Of a DNA stretch of 54,386 bases, positions 52,038-54,386 are shown one piece after another. The translations under genes were made by a program, and so were the position numbers. How positions within the stretch are numbered: position 1 is the first letter of the stretch; every line of letters starts with the position of its first letter. The stretch is taken from assembly GCA_944376695.1 (NCBI GenBank), contig CALWDM010000009.1, forward strand, positions 1-54,386, written 5' to 3'. Below the pieces are notes generated by a model that worked only from the letters and a program-made list of their open reading frames with translations, did not search any database and was not told the origin of the DNA. Source of the DNA: an uncultured Mediterraneibacter sp. GTDB taxonomy: Bacteria > Bacillota > Clostridia > Lachnospirales > Lachnospiraceae.

Positions 52038-52702
52038 AAGGAATGCTGATAAAAGATTTCAGGATTTTGAAATACCAGGGAAAGACATTGTTTCTTATGC
52101 TTCTCGTTGTAGCAGTACTTATGAACTTGATAACAGATGTCGGGCCTACTTTCATCGTTGGATACGTTACCATCATCTTTTCCCTGTTTACAGTCAGTAC
52201 GGTGAGCTATGATGAATTTGACAACTGTTATCTTTTCCTTATGACACTGCCTGTCACAAGAGAAAAATATGTGAAGGAAAAGTATCTCTTTGCTCTGCTG
52301 TCGATCGTCTTTGCGTGGTGCGCAGGCATTGTGCTTGGGCTCATCCTGATGATCGTACAGCCGTCCGGGGAGGCGGATGCGGCCGATTGGTTCGGCACCT
52401 GCCTGGGTTATATTTTTACAGCATGGATCTTTGTGAGTGTTATGCTCCCGCTCAGGCTGAAATTTGATTCGGAAAAAGCAAGATACGCGAATCTGATCAT
52501 GATCGCGGCCGTGGCCATCGCGGCATTTCTGATATCAAATGCCATAGAGTATGTGCCTGCGAAGATCGTCGAGCCGGGAAAGGAATGGTTCTCCGGTCTG
52601 GGCGCAGCGGGCATCCTGGGACTGTTTGCGGGCGTTACGGCACTGGAAGTCGTGATTTCTTATCTGTGCAGCCGGCATATCATGGCGAAGAAAGAATTTT
52701 GA
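52034..52702 (+). CDS. ABC-2 type permease
   Basis: A 222-residue membrane protein with six hydrophobic helices. The start MKGMLIKDFRILKYQGKTLFLML and the loop LMTLPVTREKYVKEKYLF are characteristic of ABC-2 permeases paired with YtrB-like ATPases (also seen near peptide-stress exporters). The cargo is unknown. It starts within the ATPase stop codon. Confidence 0.88.
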   Translation: MKGMLIKDFRILKYQGKTLFLMLLVVAVLMNLITDVGPTFIVGYVTIIFSLFTVSTVSYDEFDNCYLFLMTLPVTREKYVKEKYLFALLSIVFAWCAGIVLGLILMIVQPSGEADAADWFGTCLGYIFTAWIFVSVMLPLRLKFDSEKARYANLIMIAAVAIAAFLISNAIEYVPAKIVEPGKEWFSGLGAAGILGLFAGVTALEVVISYLCSRHIMAKKEF

Positions 52703-52769
52703 GTTGAGCAGCATGAAAAGAGAGAATTTGCAGGAAAATAGTACAAAAGGTATGGATGGAGGAGATGCT

Positions 52770-53309
52770 GTGGGATATTTTTATTTTGCCCGCCATGGAC
52801 AGACGGTTTGGAATGTGGAAAATAAAATCTGCGGGGCGACAGACATTGAGCTGACAGAAAAAGGGCACAGGCAGGCTGAGGATCTCGGACAAAAAATACG
52901 GGAAGAGGGGATCCATATTGATGAGATCATCTGTTCTCCGCTGATGCGCGCGGCAGATACTGCAAGGCATATCTCTGAGATTGCCGGAATTCCAACGCGT
53001 GTGGAACCGCGTTTGAAGGAACAGAATTTTGGGAAATATGAAGGGACGCCGCGGGACGGCGCGGATTTCCGGCGCGCGAAGGAATGCTTCGCGGACAGCT
53101 ATGGGGGCGGAGAATCTATGCTCCGGTTCTGCCACAGGATTTACGGGCTGCTTGACGATATCAGGGAAGAAGCTGATCAGAAGGCGTATCTTCTTGTGGC
53201 GCACAATGGCGTCGCAAGAGCGGTGCAGTCGTATTTCGCGGATATGACGAATGAGGAATTTGCCAGGTTCGGGATCGGAAACTGTGAGCTTAGAAAATTT
53301 ATTTTTTAA
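52770..53309 (+). CDS. Histidine phosphatase family protein (phosphoglycerate mutase-like)
   Basis: A 179-residue enzyme of the RHG fold. The catalytic His9 is in ARHGQTVWN, the acid region is around CSPLMRAADTARHI, and the second histidine is in LLVAHNGVAR. I prefer GTG 52770 because GGAGGAG lies 8 bp before it and it gives the family start. ATG 52752, ATG 52713 and TTG 52704 are in frame but add non-family residues. The substrate could be a sugar phosphate or cofactor phosphate. A strong terminator follows. Confidence 0.88.
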   Translation: MGYFYFARHGQTVWNVENKICGATDIELTEKGHRQAEDLGQKIREEGIHIDEIICSPLMRAADTARHISEIAGIPTRVEPRLKEQNFGKYEGTPRDGADFRRAKECFADSYGGGESMLRFCHRIYGLLDDIREEADQKAYLLVAHNGVARAVQSYFADMTNEEFARFGIGNCELRKFIF

Positions 53310-53381
53310 ATGCAGAGCAGGGAGCGTGATCATGCGGGTTGAGAGAATATGGGCAGGCAGAAGGAACATCCGCACTGAAGC

Positions 53382-53426
53382 GGCTGGTAAAAGCGGTAGG
53401 GATAACCGGATTTACCAGCCTTTTTT
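53382..53426 (+). terminator. Terminator after the phosphatase gene
   Basis: GGCTGGTAAA pairs with TTTACCAGCC, followed by six T residues at 53421-53426. Confidence 0.85.
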
Positions 53427-53592
53427 GCTATTTGAGAAAACCGTATTCTTTTGAATAACAGAGCATCAATCCTCCAACAACTGATAAAAGCGTCAATGCC
53501 GGATAAATCACAGCATATGATTTTTTTTGCCGCAGGTGAGGAATGTCCCATTTAAGGGATGTCCCATTTATCAGGAAAGTGCAGCTGCAATT

Positions 53593-53865
53593 TTATTTTA
53601 TCAAATCTTCATACTCCACGTGTTTTTCAAACCACATCTGGGCATACGAACATGTCGGTACAGCTTTCAGCTCTCTCTTTTTCAGTTCTTCGACAAGTTC
53701 CTGCATCAGTTTTCCGGCGATTCCCTGACCTCTGAGAGAGGAGTCTACGAAAGTATGGTTTATATCCACTGTAGTTTCATCTACATAGGGGAACGTAATC
53801 TCGGCCAGAAGTTCTCCGGTCTCGGAATATAATGCGATCTGATTTTCATTATGTTTAAAATCCAT
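53593..53865 (-). CDS. GNAT family N-acetyltransferase (small, YjdJ/COG2388 type)
   Basis: A 90-residue protein. The acetyl-CoA pyrophosphate loop is SSLRGQGIAGKLM, preceded by the beta4 strand INHTFVD and followed by the long helix. It is a minimal GNAT fold. The acceptor substrate is unknown. GAAAGGG stands before the ATG on the minus strand. The stretch 53427-53592 holds a short repeat (two TGTCCCATTTA) and no gene. Confidence 0.82.
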   Translation of the reverse strand: MDFKHNENQIALYSETGELLAEITFPYVDETTVDINHTFVDSSLRGQGIAGKLMQELVEELKKRELKAVPTCSYAQMWFEKHVEYEDLIK

Positions 53866-54150
53866 TGTATCAACCCTTTCTTTGCTATAATTGATTGCTT
53901 TATAATGATACTATTTATTTTACAGGAGCAGAGAAAATATGCAATACTAATTTTATCAGAAAAAGCAGAGATTCAAATCCTGTATCCAGTAAATCTCATA
54001 GCGCGCAAATTTTACAACTGTATGGTATGTTTCAAATGCATATATAAGGAAAACAGATATTGCTGAAAGGATGAAAAATCTTACAGAAAAAGACTTGAGG
54101 CTGCAAGAATTGTATGAATTGTCTGAAATAAATAAAAAACAAGAAAAACG
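53866..54150. other. Intergenic stretch, no gene recognised
   Basis: AT-rich sequence with short open frames that show no known motif and no suitable ribosome site; one weak candidate follows GAAAGGATG near 54065-54073. It separates the GNAT gene from the tandem promoters. Confidence 0.5.
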
Positions 54151-54179
54151 TTGACAATTTCATTTTGTGGTGATAAGAT
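54151..54179 (+). promoter_or_regulatory. Upstream promoter P1 of a probable rRNA operon
   Basis: TTGACA (54151-54156) and TAAGAT (54174-54179) have a 17-bp spacer. P2 lies 166 bp downstream. Tandem strong promoters are usual for rRNA operons. A gene or RNA could also start here. Confidence 0.6.
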
Positions 54180-54316
54180 AGCACCTGTCGCTGATGACAG
54201 AAAACTTCTTGAAGCCAGCTAACCGGAGACGCGGAGGCGGAACGACCGGGAGAGGGCAGACAGCCATTGAGAGTGGCGGAAGGCAAACAAGGTCGAAAGC
54301 GATCGAAAAAAAGTTC

Positions 54317-54345
54317 TTGACAAACGAAAACGGCTTTGATAGAAT
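54317..54345 (+). promoter_or_regulatory. Downstream promoter P2, leader of a probable rRNA operon
   Basis: TTGACA (54317-54322) and TAGAAT (54340-54345) have a 17-bp spacer. The transcript would begin about 54352 and soon includes GGACAGGAACCTTGAT at the window end, which resembles conserved rRNA leader/processing sequence in related bacteria. The 16S gene would lie just beyond the window. Confidence 0.6.
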
Positions 54346-54386
54346 GACGAAGCTGTCGTTTGAAAGAGAAGGACAGGAACCTTGAT

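Overview
The window looks like chromosome from a moderately GC-rich Firmicute of the family Lachnospiraceae. The C. scindens / C. hylemonae / Dorea neighbourhood is my inference from gene content and protein style; no database was used. Supporting signs are strong AGGAGG-type ribosome sites, DUF5721, DUF4358, DHHW and DUF6442 families, the 'chorion-like' high-cysteine small protein, a PgeF-MscS pair, and the order ylxM-ffh-rpsP-khpA-rimM-trmD-rplS-lepB-rbgA-rnhB-yraN.

Layout. 1-76 is the 3' end of a group II intron inserted into a repeat element. 269-8129 holds patatin, polyphosphate kinase, GalM, topoisomerase III, an LbH protein and a beta-hydroxyacid dehydrogenase, all on the plus strand. 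8418-9947 is a sodium:solute symporter with its own operator-like promoter. 10776-14695 is a surface-polymer O-acetylation cluster (SGNH, DUF4358, MBOAT, DHHW), followed by rluF, ligA, a DUF1538 membrane protein with a double PII-like regulator, and a divergent ClpX paralogue. 22073-24620 has small unknown genes, a cysteine-rich protein and a cytoplasmic subtilisin. 24790-27201 is a divergent Crp/Fnr regulator and hcp pair. 27369-36075 is a housekeeping translation, secretion and ribosome-assembly block, then mscS and a tRNA-Thr on the opposite strand. 37406-40403 holds a hotdog thioesterase, a DUF362 ferredoxin and an SNF transporter. 40817-45362 is an ABC export operon whose first permease carries an N-terminal MerR DNA-binding domain. 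45432-46989 is an SsuBC-like importer without a binding protein, followed by queH. 47906-50225 is a graveyard: broken dgo aldolase, dgoD, DUF2812, PadR and XRE genes. 50811-52702 is a GntR(YtrA)-ABC operon, then a phosphatase and a GNAT. The window ends at tandem strong promoters that look like the start of an rRNA operon.

Most unusual items. (1) The MerR-FtsX fusion permease sits behind a MerR-type promoter with a 19-bp spacer. (2) A dispersed family of long inverted-repeat elements (three copies here) has terminal repeats that begin right after the stop codons of the flanking convergent genes. (3) The ClpX paralogue lacks the usual RKH loop and carries a long acidic N-terminus. (4) A probable class-II Crp/Fnr site is centred at about -41.5 of the hcp promoter. 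(5) Two gene-gene junctions, one head-to-head and one tail-to-tail, mark a decaying region.
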